Below the pieces are notes generated by a model, which did not search any database, was not told where the DNA came from, and saw only the letters and a program-made list of their open reading frames with translations. DNA of 45,730 bases from Chloroflexota bacterium (GTDB lineage: Bacteria; Chloroflexota; Anaerolineae; Anaerolineales; Villigracilaceae): assembly GCA_026390015.1 (NCBI GenBank), contig JAPLGS010000134.1, forward strand, positions 1 to 45,730, given 5' to 3'. Shown piece after piece: positions 16,412 through 24,860 of this stretch. Every line of letters begins with the position of its first letter. Position 1 is the stretch's first letter. A program made the position numbers and the translations under genes.

Positions 16412-17659
16412 ATGGTCACTAAAACATTTAAAGCTGAATCAACAATACAAACTTTGCAATTGGTACAGGAAGAACTTGGAGCCGATGCGATCGTGATCTC
16501 GATGCGCGAATTGCCGCTTGGGCCATCGTGGAATCCCTGGAAGAAGTCTTCAGTTGAGATTGTCGCGGCCGGCGCGGATGCTCTGGCTGAATCTCAGAAG
16601 CCTCAAGCGATGTCCAAACCAGTTGCCGTTGCGGCTGATGATGTTTCGCAGTCATCTGAAAATAAAAATGTTTTTGAATTTGCTGAAGTCAGGCCTGAAA
16701 TTGAATGGGTGTCTGAGCCGGAAAAGAAAACTGTCAAGAAACCATTCCAACAACCACCCAAGTTGAAGCTTAATCTCGATCCTGTCAACGATACCTTGCC
16801 TACATTTGCGACAGCGGTCGTTCCTCAAAAAACAGTGGCGAAGCCGCTCTCTGATGAAAAATATATACCCCCGTCTCTGAAAAAGATCCGCCAACAATTA
16901 ATGAATCAGGGAGTGGATGTTACCCTGGTAGACGGCCTCATCAGTGTCGCGCTTGAGACGTTGAGCCCGGGCACGCTTGCTAATGTTGAGATCTGCAAGA
17001 AATCCATCGCCCAACTTCTTGGGGCTGAACTGCGTGTGCAACAGGGAGCTGGGAAATATTTTTCAAGCAACGTGGTTTGTTTGATCGGCACGAGCGGCAG
17101 CGGTAAAACCAGCACAATGGCCAAGCTGGCCCTCTTCTTCAGCCAAAACCTGAAAAAAAAGATTACCTGGGTCTGCGCGGATACGGTCCGAATTGGTGCC
17201 ATTGCCGAAGCGCGCGCGTATACTGATGCCTTCGGATTCAAGCTCGAACTTGTTTACACTCCTGCAGACCTAAAGGGAATTTTACAAAAATCAGATGAGG
17301 CTGATCTTTTTCTGGTGGATACCCCCGGCTACAACCCGTGTAATGAAAGCCAGATGATCGAACTAGGCGCATTACTTTCAGAAATTCCCAAGCGTTGCAC
17401 CTACCTTGTCGCGCCTGCAACCACCAAGGAGGCGGATTTGTTTCAATCTTCCGCTTCGCTGGGTATCTTCAACCTGGATGGATTGATCATTACAAAACTG
17501 GATGAAACCCATACCTTTGGCAGTGTGTATAACTTTGCCCGAAAGAATCAAGTTCCGCTTGGTTACTTTACAACTGGTAAGGAAGCCTCCCGCCATTTGG
17601 AAGTTGTGGACCCTGCACGGCTGGTATCAGCTTTGTTTGGAAGAGAATGGAATAAATGA
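16412..17659 (+). CDS. flhF: Flagellar placement GTPase FlhF
   Basis: SRP-type GTPase that sets where flagella are built; 415 residues. After a variable B domain (about 1-150) and helical N domain comes the G domain: P-loop GTSGSGKTST at about 226-235, the DTVRIGAIAEARAY block, the DTPGYNP motif and ITKLDET. The second G-domain motif departs slightly from the common DTYRIAA. Its stop overlaps the next gene's ATG. The usual partner FlhG (a MinD-type ATPase) is not downstream. Confidence 0.93.
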   Translation: MVTKTFKAESTIQTLQLVQEELGADAIVISMRELPLGPSWNPWKKSSVEIVAAGADALAESQKPQAMSKPVAVAADDVSQSSENKNVFEFAEVRPEIEWVSEPEKKTVKKPFQQPPKLKLNLDPVNDTLPTFATAVVPQKTVAKPLSDEKYIPPSLKKIRQQLMNQGVDVTLVDGLISVALETLSPGTLANVEICKKSIAQLLGAELRVQQGAGKYFSSNVVCLIGTSGSGKTSTMAKLALFFSQNLKKKITWVCADTVRIGAIAEARAYTDAFGFKLELVYTPADLKGILQKSDEADLFLVDTPGYNPCNESQMIELGALLSEIPKRCTYLVAPATTKEADLFQSSASLGIFNLDGLIITKLDETHTFGSVYNFARKNQVPLGYFTTGKEASRHLEVVDPARLVSALFGREWNK

Positions 17660-18099
17660 AAACAGAAAATGTGAACGTGACTCCTTCAGAACAACAGGTT
17701 CCTGCCGCCAAAAGCAAGGCGAATAAGAAAAACGAATCGGATGGTGTCATGCTTCCGATCCTGGTTGAATTTACATTCACGTTTTCTGCCGTGATCCTGT
17801 CTATTTTATTTTTGACAGTGACCAGTATCTTAATACTATCAGGTGCAAAATTGCTCGATATTGTTATTCGTACAAGTATCACCATGCTCGTGATCGGAGG
17901 CCTGCTGATTTTGATATCCCAGCAGATTGCCCAAGATTACATGAAATCCACGCTTGTTCAGGAAGATGAGATAGAACAAAAACAAGCCGAACAAACACAC
18001 GTAGAGTCGATCCACTCAGGAAATCAACACTCCGTTGATCTTGAAGGATTTGAAAAAAATGAAGGCGCTGAAAACAGCATTCCATCAGAGGTGCATTAA
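17656..18099 (+). CDS. Two-TM membrane protein of unknown function between flhF and fliA
   Basis: I do not recognise this 147-residue protein. It has a Lys-rich cytoplasmic start (1-35), two membrane helices at about 37-63 and 70-92, and an acidic, Gln/Glu/His-rich tail. It occupies the position where flhG (ylxH) stands in many flagellar operons, but it has no P-loop and is not FlhG. It overlaps flhF by four bases and precedes fliA by three, so it is surely cotranscribed. A role in flagellar control is inferred from place alone. Confidence 0.75.
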   Translation: MKTENVNVTPSEQQVPAAKSKANKKNESDGVMLPILVEFTFTFSAVILSILFLTVTSILILSGAKLLDIVIRTSITMLVIGGLLILISQQIAQDYMKSTLVQEDEIEQKQAEQTHVESIHSGNQHSVDLEGFEKNEGAENSIPSEVH

Positions 18100-18102
18100 T
18101 CC

Positions 18103-18858
18103 ATGGTGATGCAAGCGGAAGCCGCGGATCTATTGAACGAATTTTTTACAGAGCGCTCACCAGAGCTGCGTGAAAAACTGGTGCTGCAATCTGTTCCTCT
18201 GGTTCATTATCTGTTGGCGCGGATGGGGATCACCCAGGAACGGGGAAGTGATTATGAAGACCTGGCTCACCAGGGCTTAATTGGTTTGATAGAGGCTGTG
18301 GATCATTTTGATCCCAAATTTAATACACGGTTCAGCACGTATGCGAGTTTGCGGATCCGCGGGAAAGTTTTGGATTACCTGCGCACGTCAGATTGGATGC
18401 CGCGTACAGCACGTAAACGGACACGCATGATACGGAAATCCATTTCAGCGTTGTGGTCAGAAAATTCGCGCGAGCCCACTGAAGATGAAATCGCCGCTCA
18501 TCTTGGGATCAACGTGGAGGATGTTCAACAAGGCCTGTCCGATTCGAACAGAATTCTGGTTTCATTGGATATGGTGATGGATGTTGACCAGGATGGAGAC
18601 AGCTCCCTGTACGAACGCTTGGGCGATGAAAAACAGACCGATCCATCGGAGCAGTTTGAAAAAGAAAGTTTAATGGAAGAGATGGCCGGCGCCATCCAAA
18701 ATTTACCCGAACGTGAAAAGTTGGTATTATCCTTGTATTACAACGACAACCTCACATTTAAAGAAATTGGAAAAGTATTGGATATCACAGAATCACGGGT
18801 TTGCCAGCTGCACGCCCGCACAATCCTTTCCTTAAAGGCGATGATGAATAATGAGTAA
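18103..18858 (+). CDS. fliA: RNA polymerase sigma factor FliA (sigma-28)
   Basis: A 251-residue sigma factor of the FliA/SigD/WhiG group. Region 2 has YEDLAHQGLIGLIEAVDHFDP and FSTYASLRIRGKVLDYLRTSDWMPR; region 3 follows; region 4 has LPEREKLVLSLYYNDNLTFKEIGKVLDITESRVCQLHAR as its helix-turn-helix. AGAGGTG lies nine bases before the ATG. It would read the TAAA-N15-GCCGA promoters seen at 3947 and 20769 and be held by the FlgM at 20837. Its end overlaps the next gene by eight bases. Confidence 0.95.
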   Translation: MVMQAEAADLLNEFFTERSPELREKLVLQSVPLVHYLLARMGITQERGSDYEDLAHQGLIGLIEAVDHFDPKFNTRFSTYASLRIRGKVLDYLRTSDWMPRTARKRTRMIRKSISALWSENSREPTEDEIAAHLGINVEDVQQGLSDSNRILVSLDMVMDVDQDGDSSLYERLGDEKQTDPSEQFEKESLMEEMAGAIQNLPEREKLVLSLYYNDNLTFKEIGKVLDITESRVCQLHARTILSLKAMMNNE

Positions 18859-19270
18859 TATTCCGAAAGTATCCCTTGAAGATTCATTGTATGTTCTTCA
18901 GCTGGCCCGTGAGACAGCCCTGGCGCAGAATCGTCAGGCTCAGGCTAAGCGCATGATGCCGCTGGTGGATGAAATGCAAAGTCTGGTTTCCAATCCGCCG
19001 CAGCCGGCAGCCATCCCGCCTTCGACAGGTGTGATGGGACAATCGGATTTCAAAACTCTATTGACGGTTACCCAATCGCGCGTCAACCAAACCGCGACAG
19101 TTGATTCGACCGCCGCGATCATGGATCGTAACCGATTGATCGGCGCGATGTCCGAAGCCAATATGTCCGATGTGGATATCGCCCGCCAGTTTAGCATCAC
19201 CCGTGATGAGGTCCAGCTGGTTTTGAATATCCAACAAAATAATAAAAGTTATGGAGATAGAATCAGATGA
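18851..19270 (+). CDS. Small protein with C-terminal HTH-like segment, downstream of fliA
   Basis: A 139-residue soluble protein I cannot name. The first half is helical and Gln-rich, then a Pro-rich linker near residues 49-60, and a C-terminal segment AMSEANMSDVDIARQFSITRDEVQLVLNI that reads as a helix-turn-helix. A similar short C-terminal motif is found in proteins next to sigD/fliA in Gram-positive flagellar operons. It overlaps fliA by eight bases and the next flg gene by four. DNA binding or an aid to sigma control are both possible. Confidence 0.72.
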   Translation: MSNIPKVSLEDSLYVLQLARETALAQNRQAQAKRMMPLVDEMQSLVSNPPQPAAIPPSTGVMGQSDFKTLLTVTQSRVNQTATVDSTAAIMDRNRLIGAMSEANMSDVDIARQFSITRDEVQLVLNIQQNNKSYGDRIR

Positions 19271-20025
19271 TAAAGGGTCTTTACTCAGCTGTCTCTGCCA
19301 TGGTGATGAATGCCGCCCGTCAGCAGGTACTCAGCCACAATATCGCGAATCTACAAACTCCCGGCTTCAAGCAGATCTTGACCACAGCCGAAGATTTTAT
19401 GCAGAACCAGGCGGTCTATTCGCCAGGGCTTATTCAAACCAACTCGATCGAATACCTTGGGACTATGGGTCTGGGTACTCAGATCGGCCCGGAATTCATT
19501 GATTTTGGACAGGGCGCATTGCAGGATACCGGTAATCCGCTTGACCTTGCATTGCAGGGTAATGGGTTTTTCAACGTAAAAACGCCCGATGGAAATCGAT
19601 ACACTCGTGACGGACGTTTTCTGCGGGATGCCGACAATACCCTGGTAACCGTCGAAGGCTATCAGGTGCTTGACGATGCAGGCCAGCCGATAACACTGCC
19701 GGATGGAGATGTCTCTGTCTCTTCGCAAGGAGCCGTCAGCGTTAACGGGACTGCTGTCGCCCAGCTAGGGATCGGTGTTTTTAGCGCCCCGCGCACCGAT
19801 CTGCAGCACACAGAAGGCAATTTATTCAGCGGCCCAACCGCATCTACCAGCGAGGAAGTTGCCCGAGTGTCGCAGGGTTATCTTGAATCATCCAATGCCA
19901 ACACGGCGCAGCTAATGACCCAACTGGTGGAAGTTGCCCGCTCGTATGAAGCCTCTCAAAATATAGTACGAAACCAGGATGAGCTGCTGGGCAAGACTAT
20001 CGCTTCGCTGGGCCGGATCGGTTAG
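19267..20025 (+). CDS. Flagellar rod protein, FlgG/FlgF family (FlhO-like)
   Basis: A 252-residue hook-basal body protein that builds the distal rod. The N-terminal helix has MIKGLYSAVSAMVMNAARQQVLSHNIANLQTPGFKQ-type sequence, the middle has QGNGFFNVKTPDGNRYTRDGRF, and the C-terminal coil ends in ANTAQLMTQLVEVARSYEASQNIVRNQDELLGK. By sequence it is slightly closer to a proximal rod or FlhO type. Which of the two tandem genes is FlgF and which FlgG cannot be decided by eye. Confidence 0.9.
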   Translation: MIKGLYSAVSAMVMNAARQQVLSHNIANLQTPGFKQILTTAEDFMQNQAVYSPGLIQTNSIEYLGTMGLGTQIGPEFIDFGQGALQDTGNPLDLALQGNGFFNVKTPDGNRYTRDGRFLRDADNTLVTVEGYQVLDDAGQPITLPDGDVSVSSQGAVSVNGTAVAQLGIGVFSAPRTDLQHTEGNLFSGPTASTSEEVARVSQGYLESSNANTAQLMTQLVEVARSYEASQNIVRNQDELLGKTIASLGRIG

Positions 20026-20039
20026 GATAAGGAGTCAAC

Positions 20040-20771
20040 ATGTCATCTTCACTTTTTCACACGCTTAACATTTCACGTCAGGATATTCTTGGACGCCTGA
20101 ATGCACTGGATGTGACCAGCAATAACCTGGCCAACATCAATACTGCCGGATATAAGACCAACCGTTCCAATTTTCAGGAAATTTTCAGCCAGCAACTGAA
20201 GGAAGGCGCGCAGTTGAAAAACACCCAATTGCAGACGGCACAGGGTAATTTGCGCGATTCCACCAATCCCCTGGATTGGGCGGTCCAAGGTGAAGGTTTT
20301 TTTAGTGTAACTCTGCCAGATGGGACAATTGGATATACCCGTGATGGACAGTTTGGCCTCGACGCAGACCTCAAACTGGTGACAGCCGGCGGCTATCCAC
20401 TGATTTGGGACGGAACGATTGTCGATGGGATGAAGGATATTAATATCAGCCAGGAAGGAAAAGTAACTGCGTTGGATGCAAAAGGTATTAGCGTCGCAGT
20501 GGGCACTGTCCAATTGACTCGATTTCCCAACCCCAGCGGAGTCACCAGCCGAGGCGACAATATCCTGCTGGAATCTGATGCTTCCGGCGCAGCCCAGGTA
20601 GGCGCCGCCGGAGCGGAAAATTACGGGACGATCAACGCCTATAGGGTCGAACAATCTAATATAAATATAGCCAGGGAAATAACCCAGCTCAAATCGGTCA
20701 CCATGTCTATCAAAGCCTTCCAACAGACCGATACAATGATCTCCCAGGCGATCAACCTGCGCAAGGCGTAA
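20040..20771 (+). CDS. flgG: Flagellar rod protein, FlgG family (FlhP-like)
   Basis: The second rod gene, 243 residues. It has SRQDILGRLNALDVTSNNLANINTAGYKTNRS at the N-terminus, VQGEGFFSVTLPDGTIGYTRDGQF in the middle, and a C-terminal coil with VEQSNINIAREITQLKSVTMSIKAFQQTD. Such pairs (FlhO and FlhP) make the rod in monoderm bacteria. Its stop codon is part of the flgM sigma-28 promoter -35 box. Confidence 0.88.
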   Translation: MSSSLFHTLNISRQDILGRLNALDVTSNNLANINTAGYKTNRSNFQEIFSQQLKEGAQLKNTQLQTAQGNLRDSTNPLDWAVQGEGFFSVTLPDGTIGYTRDGQFGLDADLKLVTAGGYPLIWDGTIVDGMKDINISQEGKVTALDAKGISVAVGTVQLTRFPNPSGVTSRGDNILLESDASGAAQVGAAGAENYGTINAYRVEQSNINIAREITQLKSVTMSIKAFQQTDTMISQAINLRKA

Positions 20772-20795
20772 TGTTTTCAAAGAAACAGCCGATAA
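20769..20795 (+). promoter_or_regulatory. Sigma-28 (FliA) promoter for flgM
   Basis: TAATGTTT (20769-20776), exactly 11 bases, GCCGATAA (20788-20795). The -10 is a perfect match to the FliA consensus and the -35 differs at one position of eight. It begins at the stop codon of the upstream rod gene and lies 41 bases before the flgM ATG. Confidence 0.85.
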
Positions 20796-20836
20796 TGGTA
20801 TTGTGAATTAAAATACCTTGCAGGAGAACCTATCCG

Positions 20837-21133
20837 ATGAAAATTGAAAATAACAACTTATTGCCACTTTCAGCCAAACCAACTGAAGTTACCCCTCCGG
20901 TCGAAAAGAAGGATGACCACAACGGGGTAAGTTCTGTTCGGTCCGGACAGGATCGAGTGGAAATGTCAGAGAACGCGCGCTTGTTAGCCAAAGCGCGGAC
21001 TGCCCTCGGGAATGTGGATGAAACCGACTCCCAACGTCTCCTTATGCTCAAAAATCAGATCGCGAGCGGAGATTACACAATTCAGGTGAGTGAACTCGCC
21101 AGGAAATTAATGGCAACATTGTTTCCGAAATAA
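20837..21133 (+). CDS. flgM: Anti-sigma-28 factor FlgM
   Basis: A 98-residue protein that binds FliA until the hook is complete and is then exported. The first half is low in complexity and likely disordered. The C-terminal half has RVEMSENARLLAKARTALG and LLMLKNQIASGDYTIQVSELARKLMATL, the standard sigma-binding helices. A GCAGGAG site precedes the ATG. The gene has its own sigma-28 promoter, giving negative feedback on sigma-28. Confidence 0.93.
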   Translation: MKIENNNLLPLSAKPTEVTPPVEKKDDHNGVSSVRSGQDRVEMSENARLLAKARTALGNVDETDSQRLLMLKNQIASGDYTIQVSELARKLMATLFPK

Positions 21134-21156
21134 TCTGGTACCCAAGGACTCCTTAT

Positions 21157-21672
21157 ATGGTAGATAAATTCACAATCAATCGATTCGAGCTTGAGCAGGT
21201 GTTGGTACAGCAATTCAGGATATTGCAGGATTTGATCGTGCTTTCCAAAAGAGAGCGCATATGTTTACTGAACGAGCCTGATCAGATCCTTCAAATCGTA
21301 GAGGACAAGGAAGTTCTGCTCGACAAAATGGGGATAATGGAAGATAAATGCCGGCAGATCATCCAGGAACTTTCCCTTTCCCTAAACTTACATTTGGAAG
21401 ATACCTCAATCCAGGCTTTATTGCCGTATTTCAAACCAGAAGACGCCAGCCGCATTAAAAACTTATCCGAAGGAATTTATAGTCTTGCCAAACAGGCGCG
21501 CGAACTGAACCATGCCAGTCAGGCGCTCGCGTTGACCAAATTGGATTGGGTAAAGGCAACACAATTATTTTTAATTAGCATTTTTCAACCAGAGTCCGGT
21601 TACCGATCTCCAAAAGGCGGGGCAGCACATCAGGACCCGGCAACTGGTTTGGGCGTAGAGTTCCACGTTTAA
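21157..21672 (+). CDS. flgN: FlgN-type chaperone for FlgK and FlgL
   Basis: A 171-residue all-helical cytoplasmic protein. It has the family's long first helix (ELEQVLVQQFRILQDLIVLSKRERICLLNEP), the ILQIVEDKEVLLDKMG block, and an Asn-rich late helix near LNHASQALALTKLDW. The position between flgM and flgK is typical. AGGA is found upstream of the ATG. Confidence 0.88.
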   Translation: MVDKFTINRFELEQVLVQQFRILQDLIVLSKRERICLLNEPDQILQIVEDKEVLLDKMGIMEDKCRQIIQELSLSLNLHLEDTSIQALLPYFKPEDASRIKNLSEGIYSLAKQARELNHASQALALTKLDWVKATQLFLISIFQPESGYRSPKGGAAHQDPATGLGVEFHV

Positions 21673-21683
21673 GGATTTCTATT

Positions 21684-23108
21684 ATGCCATCCCTTGCATC
21701 CATCTCAACCTCCTTACAAGCAGTCCTGACGCAATCTCAGGTGTTGGAGATCACGCAGCATAACATTGCCAATGCCAGCACACCGGGCTATCGCCGCCAG
21801 TCTGCGATCCTGACCGCGGCAGTTCCAACCTCAATGAGTGGCTCGGAATTTTTGAACGCCGCCGGACAAAGGGGCGGGGGCGTCACCATTGCAAAGGTGC
21901 AGCGCTTCAACCTTGAATTCTTTGATGGAAGATTCCGCACCGTTTCAGCTGAAACAAAAAACTGGGAAGCTCAGGGCGAGGTGCTCAATCAATTGGAAGC
22001 GACCCTGGCGGAAACCTCGGAAGATGGCTTGCTCCCCAAACTGGATCAATTCTGGGCGGGTTGGCAGGCTTTATCCAGCGACCCGACAAATGTCAGCCTG
22101 CGTGGAGTCCTTCTGGATGACGCAAGTTCTCTGGCAACAGCTTTTAACCGTCGTGAGGCGCAGATCAACATGCTGCGCAGTGATCAGAATCAGGTGATCA
22201 TCAGTCAGGTGGATAAGGTCAATTCTCTGGCAGACGAGGTCGCCAAATTGAATGGCGAGATCTCGCACGTTCTCTCGATCGGAGAACAACCCAACGATCT
22301 GATGGATAAGCGCGATCTGGCCCTCGACCAGCTCTCAGATCTGACCGGTTCGGTTTCATTCGAGCAAAAGAACGGTGAAATGGTGGTTTCGATCGGCGGG
22401 CAGGTTTTGGTGGTCGGCCATGAAACCATAAAACTGACAACCAAATCCAGACCTGCCCCTGATTCCAATGTGGTGGATGTTTATTGGGGGGGCACGCAGC
22501 TTCTCGTACCGCCCAGTGGGAAGATGAAGGGGATACTGGAAGTGCGTGATGTTATTTTGAAAGAACAGTTGGCTGGGCTGAATACTTTGGCCGGCGGGAT
22601 AATGACACAGGTCAATGACATTCACAGAAATGGATATGGTCTGAACAATGCCCACGGTCTGGATTTCTTCAAAGGCACTGTGGGCAGCGAAGCGGGTTCG
22701 ATCAAGGTCAACTCCGATTTGGATGCGGCAAGTATCGCGGCATCCAGTAGTTTGGATATATATGGGAATACTGAAGAGGGAAATAATAAGATCGCCCTGG
22801 ATATCGTTGCATTAAAAACTTTCAAAGGGATGCTGACTGGTACTGCCACCCTGAATGACTTCTATAATGTTCAGATCACTGATCTGGCGGTGACCACCCA
22901 GCGCGCGGCGACCAACACCTATCAGCATGGATTGGTGGCAAAGGCCCTGAGCGACCAGCGTGAATCGGTCTCGGGTGTTTCTCTCGATGAAGAAGCCGCG
23001 AATATGGCCAAAGCACAAAAAGCTTATCAGGCTGCAGCGCGGATGTTGACCACGTTCGATGAACTTCTCGACCTGGTCATTAATCGTATGGGCCTGGCTG
23101 GCCGTTAG
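21684..23108 (+). CDS. flgK: Hook-associated protein 1 FlgK
   Basis: The first hook-filament junction protein, 474 residues. N-terminal helix with LAVLTQSQVLEITQHNIANASTPGYRRQ-type sequence; LPKLDQFWAGWQALSSDPTN in the D1 domain; C-terminal helix SGVSLDEEAANMAKAQKAYQAAARMLTTFDELLDLVINRMG. Exported by the flagellar type III system with FlgN. Confidence 0.96.
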   Translation: MPSLASISTSLQAVLTQSQVLEITQHNIANASTPGYRRQSAILTAAVPTSMSGSEFLNAAGQRGGGVTIAKVQRFNLEFFDGRFRTVSAETKNWEAQGEVLNQLEATLAETSEDGLLPKLDQFWAGWQALSSDPTNVSLRGVLLDDASSLATAFNRREAQINMLRSDQNQVIISQVDKVNSLADEVAKLNGEISHVLSIGEQPNDLMDKRDLALDQLSDLTGSVSFEQKNGEMVVSIGGQVLVVGHETIKLTTKSRPAPDSNVVDVYWGGTQLLVPPSGKMKGILEVRDVILKEQLAGLNTLAGGIMTQVNDIHRNGYGLNNAHGLDFFKGTVGSEAGSIKVNSDLDAASIAASSSLDIYGNTEEGNNKIALDIVALKTFKGMLTGTATLNDFYNVQITDLAVTTQRAATNTYQHGLVAKALSDQRESVSGVSLDEEAANMAKAQKAYQAAARMLTTFDELLDLVINRMGLAGR

Positions 23109-23125
23109 GAATAGAAGGAGCCGCT

Positions 23126-24235
23126 ATGAGGATCACCAATCTGATGATGGCGAATAACGCCATCCAAAATATTGCAGATAATCAGGAAAAAATAAACAAA
23201 TTGCAGAATCAAGTTGCCACGAATAAGGAGTTCCAGACCGCTTCAGAAAACCCTATTCAGGCTTCTGCCAGTCTTAGCTTGCGTTCCAATTTGAAGACCA
23301 TTGAATCCTATTCCGAGACAGCCGCCACAACCACTAACTGGATGAATACCACTGACTACGCCCTAAACCAACTCGAAGAGATTGGAATTCAGGCGTCGAA
23401 CTTGATCTTGCGCGGGCTTAATGATTCGCTTTCAGCAAACGAGCGCTACACTGCCTTGGGAACTGAAATGAAGGGTCTGATCGATAAGGCGATTGAAATT
23501 GGCAACACTAATGTAAATGGTCAGTTCATCTTTGCCGGGTATCAGATCAACCAGAAACCATTTGATATGACCGATGTACCTTTGAATTCGAATGAGCTGC
23601 CTCAAGTGGATTATAAAGCCGTTCCATTTACCCAGAAACTCCTCAATTACCGTGGAGATAAGGGAAGTATGCAGCGCAATCTGGGTCCAGATCAATCTAT
23701 TCCCATGAATGTGCGCGGAGATCAGGCTATTCAGAAATTCATTGAGGATTTAATCGTAGCCAGCAATGCCCTGATTCAAAATAATATCCGTGGTACTTAT
23801 GCAGCGCCTGCATACAATGATCCGTCCTTTTACGACACCACTAAAACCCCATGGGTGCGCCTTCCAGCGCCAGATCAAATTTGGAATAATCCCACCTATT
23901 ACACCCCTACTGACCCTCCCGGTATCGTCGCTCCCTACGGTGCTCCGCCCGCCCTGCCTACTTTGCAAGATTCATTGACTAGGGTAAAATTATCTTCGGA
24001 TATTGTGAATCAATTCCGCACATCGAATGGTGCGCGAATGCGTCAGGTCGATTCAGCGTCAAATTTCCTGGAGACGGTTAAGATCGAAACGAAGAACTTG
24101 CTTTCTCAAAAAGAAGACACCAATCTGGCTGAAGGGATCGCGTTGCTTACAAACCAGCGAACCACCTTCCAGGCCGTTTTAGAGGTCAGCCAGCGCGCGA
24201 TCTCGGCCCTCAGTCTTTTTGATTATATGCGATAG
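23126..24235 (+). CDS. flgL: Hook-associated protein 3 FlgL
   Basis: The second junction protein, 369 residues. It has MRITNLMMANNAIQNIADNQEKINKLQNQVATNKEFQTASENP at the start, the VNGQFIFAGYQINQKPF motif, and a C-terminal coil ending ALSLFDYMR. Between about residues 225 and 280 there is a Pro- and Tyr-rich insertion (around NPTYYTPTDPPG) that most FlgL proteins lack. AGAAGGAG precedes the ATG. Confidence 0.95.
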   Translation: MRITNLMMANNAIQNIADNQEKINKLQNQVATNKEFQTASENPIQASASLSLRSNLKTIESYSETAATTTNWMNTTDYALNQLEEIGIQASNLILRGLNDSLSANERYTALGTEMKGLIDKAIEIGNTNVNGQFIFAGYQINQKPFDMTDVPLNSNELPQVDYKAVPFTQKLLNYRGDKGSMQRNLGPDQSIPMNVRGDQAIQKFIEDLIVASNALIQNNIRGTYAAPAYNDPSFYDTTKTPWVRLPAPDQIWNNPTYYTPTDPPGIVAPYGAPPALPTLQDSLTRVKLSSDIVNQFRTSNGARMRQVDSASNFLETVKIETKNLLSQKEDTNLAEGIALLTNQRTTFQAVLEVSQRAISALSLFDYMR

Positions 24236-24307
24236 CCTCCGTCTCAGCGAATACATCTTCAACGCCGTTGAATTCCCTAAAAACTCTGGTATGTGGAGTG
24301 TTTCGAC

Positions 24308-24598
24308 ATGTTGGTAATATCGCGCAAGGTGGATGAGAGCGTCATGCTCGGAGATACGATCGTTCTAACCATTCTCGCGATCGAAGGCGACCGGGTTAAG
24401 ATCGGGATCAACGCTCCGCGCGAAACGATCATATTACGGCATGAAATTTATCAGGCAGTGCAAGACCAGGAAAAGATCCAGGAATTACTGGCAACAGAAA
24501 CTGAATCAGACTCTTTTGAACAACTGCGGAAGTTATTGGTATCTGAAAGCGAAAAAGAAGAAAATGAAGAACAGGGAAAAAATGAAAGCGTTCCCTGA
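24308..24598 (+). CDS. csrA: Carbon storage regulator CsrA with acidic C-terminal tail
   Basis: RNA-binding global regulator that in flagellated bacteria represses flagellin translation. The product begins MLVISRKVDESVMLG, so the ATG at 24308 is used and not the in-frame GTG at 24293; GGAG lies nine bases before it. The core (about 1-58) ends in APRETIILRHEIYQ. The remaining 38 residues are Glu/Lys-rich, making it longer than the usual 60-75. The FliW antagonist, usual beside CsrA in such organisms, is not in this window. Confidence 0.95.
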   Translation: MLVISRKVDESVMLGDTIVLTILAIEGDRVKIGINAPRETIILRHEIYQAVQDQEKIQELLATETESDSFEQLRKLLVSESEKEENEEQGKNESVP

Positions 24599-24623
24599 TG
24601 ATTTCCTCGAACCTACTGACCAA

Positions 24624-24664
24624 AACACAAAAGCCGCCTTCCATAGGAAGGCGGCTTTTGTGTT
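24624..24664 (+). terminator. Strong terminator after csrA
   Basis: A 19-bp perfect stem AACACAAAAGCCGCCTTCC (24624-24642) and its complement (24646-24664) around the three-base loop ATA. The right arm contains TTTTGTGTT, and the left arm AAAA, so it could work on both strands. It closes the fliR-csrA unit 26 bases after the csrA stop. Confidence 0.92.
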
Positions 24665-24792
24665 AATAAAGTCTGTTGAGCAGCGCGGGAAAAAAGGGGT
24701 CGAGACCGCAGGCTGGGCGGTATCGCGGGGTAAAGGGTCTCGTATTATTTGTAAATAAATTTACCTGTTTTTTCGTTTCTCTTTACGGATGA

Positions 24793-24820
24793 TTTACTGC
24801 AAAAATAGCGCTAGTATGCT
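24793..24820 (+). promoter_or_regulatory. Promoter for the che operon
   Basis: TTTACT (24793-24798), 16 bases, TATGCT (24815-24820). The same gap and -10 box as the flbD promoter at 5137-5164. A further TTTAC at 24782 lies 11 bases before the -35, as a second TTTAC also lies 12 bases away in the flbD case. The cheA ATG is about 40 bases downstream. Confidence 0.6.
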
Positions 24821-24860
24821 ATCTTTTGTCATCTAGAAACAAAAGGACATTGGGTACTCT

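Noticed and set aside
20073-20780. 235-codon frame opposite the second rod gene
   Set aside because: A shadow of flgG; composition is that of an antisense frame, and it would cover the flgM sigma-28 promoter.
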